Positions 33,667 through 35,536 of a stretch of DNA of 35,536 bases are shown here, one piece after another (within the stretch, counting starts at the first letter, position 1; each line of letters starts with the position of its first letter). The position numbers were made by a program, and so were the translations under genes. The DNA lies in assembly GCA_027064085.1 (NCBI GenBank), contig JAMOQH010000135.1:1-35536 (forward strand), in the 5' to 3' direction. The notes below the pieces were generated by a model. The model saw only the letters and a program-made list of their open reading frames with translations, made no database searches and was not told the origin of the DNA. The stretch is from a bacterium (lineage in GTDB: Bacteria > UBP6 > JAFGXH01).

Positions 33667-35536
33667 ATGAAATCTTTATTTTTGTCTTTGTTTTTATTCG
33701 GATTTACGATATTTGCCTACAAGCCATTACCTCCTGGAGCAGGTGCATCTGTAAAACCTAATGTTTTATTTATCATTGATGATTCTGGTTCTATGGGGGC
33801 ATCTTGTACAGGTGAAGGTGATTTAGATAATACTAATAAAACCTCTAAAATGTGCCAAACTAAAAGGGCTTTGAGGCTTTTGTTTCAAGATGACAGCATT
33901 ACTCAAAATATAAGGTATGGTTTAACCGAGTTTCCGCGTTATTGGTGTAAAAGTAAAAAAATGCTTTTAGTTCCTATTAGAAATAGAGATGACATGGATA
34001 TTTATAAAAATAATGGTGATACTAAATTACATAAAACTTATATAGAAGAACAAATGAAAACTATCCCAACAAATAACTGGACTCCTTTAGGTAAAGCTGC
34101 ATATTTTGCAAGAAGATATTTTCAAGGTCATGCTTCTTCAGATGGAAGTATTATTAATAATTTTGACTCTAGCATAGGTGAATCACCAATTATTGATAAA
34201 TGTCAAAAAAATTATATAGTTTTATTTACTGATGGAGGAGAAAGTAGAAATAACTGTAGTCATGGAGATTGGAAAAGTATTATTAAAGAATCTACTAAAA
34301 TGCAACAAAGTCCATTACAAGGTTTTGTCACTAAAGATGGTGAGGCTATAGCTAGTGGAAACGAAAACATTGATTTATATGCAGTTGGTTTAGGTAGTGG
34401 TGTAAATACAAATACTATGAATACTATTGCAGAACATGGTGGAACAGAGCAAGGATATTTTGCAGAAAATGATCCTAGTAAAATCCTTGAAATATTTCAA
34501 CAAATTATAGCTGATATTGGAGCTAAAAATATTACTTCTACTACTCCAACTTTAATACCTAGTTTTGCCGGTCCAGAAAATGATGTTCTTTATTTAACTA
34601 ATTTTCAACCAAGGGACAACAAGCAATGGAGTGGGCATTTATTTAAATATAAACTAGCTACAACAGGAAATAATGTTTTAGATGGTACTCCTAAATGGGA
34701 TTTAGCTCAAAAACTTTCTAATCAATTAGATTCAAGAAAAGTATATACTGTTTGTAAAGATATGAGTGGTCACTTAGTCAAAGATGCTTTTACTGATGAT
34801 GATAATAATCTTGCTCTTTTTGATTTAAATAATGCTCAAGAAATTGCTTTCTGTATGCTTCAAGGAGCAAATAATGGTGCAGGTAATCCAATGATTGCAG
34901 GAATTAGACAAACATTTCCGTGGAATGCAGCAGTTATTGGATGTTCTGGTGCTGGCTGGGAAGAACACTATGATTCTAATACTGGAAATGTAGATGGTTG
35001 TATGCCCACAAGAGAATGGATAGATCCTGTTTGTAAGAGTAGTGAAAATATTGTAGATATGATTAATGACCAATTTGAAATCTATAGGTCTTATTGTGGT
35101 GCAGGTGATTTTGAAGATTATGCAGTAGGTTTTCCTATACCTCTTCCAGACCCTGCTCATCCTGATGAGAGTATTCTTGAGGATGATGCAAGTGGAAGTA
35201 AGCGTTGTAAATTAGGTAGTCAAACAATTACTCTTCCAGATGGAACAACAAAAACTCTTACTCAAAAAGACAAAGCAAGATTTATTCAAAGATATTTATG
35301 TCAAGGTGCATCACATGCATTTTGTGGATGCTTTGAGCCATGGGAAGGAAGTCCTGCTCCTAATGTTAACAAAGCTCAAATGTGTATAAATGCAATTGGT
35401 GAAGAAGATAATACTATGTGTGGTGGAACTAATGCTACTCCAAGAGATCCAAGTAAGCCTAGTTGTTATGAAGGATATTGTGTTGGTAAACCTCTTGAAT
35501 ATGATAAAAATGCAATTTGGGAAAAGCAAGACATGG
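33667..35536 (+). CDS. PilY1-like vWA protein, N-terminal part (runs off window)
   Basis: An open frame from ATG 33667 (AAGGAG upstream) continues to the window edge without a stop: 623 residues visible. The ORF track omits it. A signal peptide (MKSLFLSLFLFGFTIFA) is followed by a von Willebrand A domain with a complete MIDAS metal site: DDSGSM (Asp38, Ser40, Ser42), Thr139 in 'NNWTPLGKAA' and Asp189 in 'LFTDGGES'. Next comes 'PSFAGPENDVLYLTNFQPRDNKQWSGHLFKYKL', the motif that links vWA to the C-terminal domain in PilY1/PilC type IV pilus tip adhesins. The part after that is unusually Cys-rich. The C-terminal beta-propeller expected for PilY1 would lie outside the window. Confidence 0.85.
   Translation, partial: MKSLFLSLFLFGFTIFAYKPLPPGAGASVKPNVLFIIDDSGSMGASCTGEGDLDNTNKTSKMCQTKRALRLLFQDDSITQNIRYGLTEFPRYWCKSKKMLLVPIRNRDDMDIYKNNGDTKLHKTYIEEQMKTIPTNNWTPLGKAAYFARRYFQGHASSDGSIINNFDSSIGESPIIDKCQKNYIVLFTDGGESRNNCSHGDWKSIIKESTKMQQSPLQGFVTKDGEAIASGNENIDLYAVGLGSGVNTNTMNTIAEHGGTEQGYFAENDPSKILEIFQQIIADIGAKNITSTTPTLIPSFAGPENDVLYLTNFQPRDNKQWSGHLFKYKLATTGNNVLDGTPKWDLAQKLSNQLDSRKVYTVCKDMSGHLVKDAFTDDDNNLALFDLNNAQEIAFCMLQGANNGAGNPMIAGIRQTFPWNAAVIGCSGAGWEEHYDSNTGNVDGCMPTREWIDPVCKSSENIVDMINDQFEIYRSYCGAGDFEDYAVGFPIPLPDPAHPDESILEDDASGSKRCKLGSQTITLPDGTTKTLTQKDKARFIQRYLCQGASHAFCGCFEPWEGSPAPNVNKAQMCINAIGEEDNTMCGGTNATPRDPSKPSCYEGYCVGKPLEYDKNAIWEKQDM

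Noticed and set aside
34825-35529. Two minus-strand ORFs (111 aa and 72 aa) at the right end
   Set aside because: They are antisense to the open PilY1-like frame, which has clear domains; their Ser/Thr/Cys/Ile composition is typical of shadows.

Overview
The window is very AT-rich (about a quarter G+C by eye) and densely coded on both strands. It looks like a diderm (Gram-negative) bacterium: lipoproteins with clear lipoboxes, beta-barrel proteins ending in Phe, Mla-type lipid permeases and a PilY1-like pilus protein. The surface-protein style (Cys-rich 'CSxDxxC' repeats, EGF-like modules, thrombospondin type 3 calcium repeats, a CFI-box C-terminus, a PEGA-domain Ser/Thr kinase) recalls the Myxococcota/Bradymonadota/'Deltaproteobacteria' grouping. 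That placement is an inference and no genus is claimed. I saw no rRNA, tRNA, CRISPR array, transposase or phage gene.

Layout. 0.1-1.9 kb: oligoendopeptidase F. 2-5.8 kb (minus): thioredoxin-TPR protein, an outer-membrane barrel and a Cys-rich lipoprotein. 5.8-8.4 kb: a regulatory region with a strong promoter and Fur-like box, then feoA-feoB. 8.4-10.9 kb (minus): Ser/Thr kinase with PEGA modules, and a small lipoprotein. 11-16.2 kb (plus): TPR protein, membrane-anchored beta-propeller protein, family 4 uracil-DNA glycosylase and an NfeD/ClpP-class membrane protein. 16.3-20.2 kb: DUF465 (YdcH-like) protein, HisC-like aminotransferase, two-subunit class I fumarase and a shikimate-kinase-like protein. 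20.2-22.1 kb (minus): a phosphomannose-isomerase-type cupin and two MlaE permeases. 22.3-28.5 kb (plus): Cys-rich/kelch lipoprotein, aspartate kinase, TrxC-type thioredoxin and a large lipoprotein amidohydrolase. 28.5-30 kb (minus): a helical-repeat protein and an MlaF-like ATPase. 30.2-35.5 kb (plus): an unrecognised 514-aa protein, an FN3/CFI-box membrane protein, a small barrel, and a PilY1-like vWA protein that runs off the right end. The ORF track missed this last gene because it has no stop in the window.

Working together: FeoAB imports ferrous iron and is probably Fur-controlled. The two MlaE-type permeases may pair with the MlaF-like ATPase 7 kb away, whose Walker B Glu and H-loop His are both replaced. 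The kinase, TPR and propeller proteins look like an envelope sensing set.

The most unusual signal is a family of 23-bp perfect or near-perfect palindromes (10-bp arms, 3-nt loop). They sit in the same reading frame in the kinase gene (three copies) and the TPR gene (one copy) and encode SKDxxx(A/T)(Y/H)P. The arms differ between copies in a covarying way, and the 'THP' copy in each gene is followed by 21-bp VTHPTTx repeats. This resembles, in miniature, protein-coding palindromic elements.

Five ORF-track starts are corrected from Shine-Dalgarno and promoter evidence: feoA (6115), the TPR protein (TTG at 11082), the DUF465 protein (16384), thioredoxin (25144) and the helical-repeat protein (30030). 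The ATPase start is also moved, to 29273.
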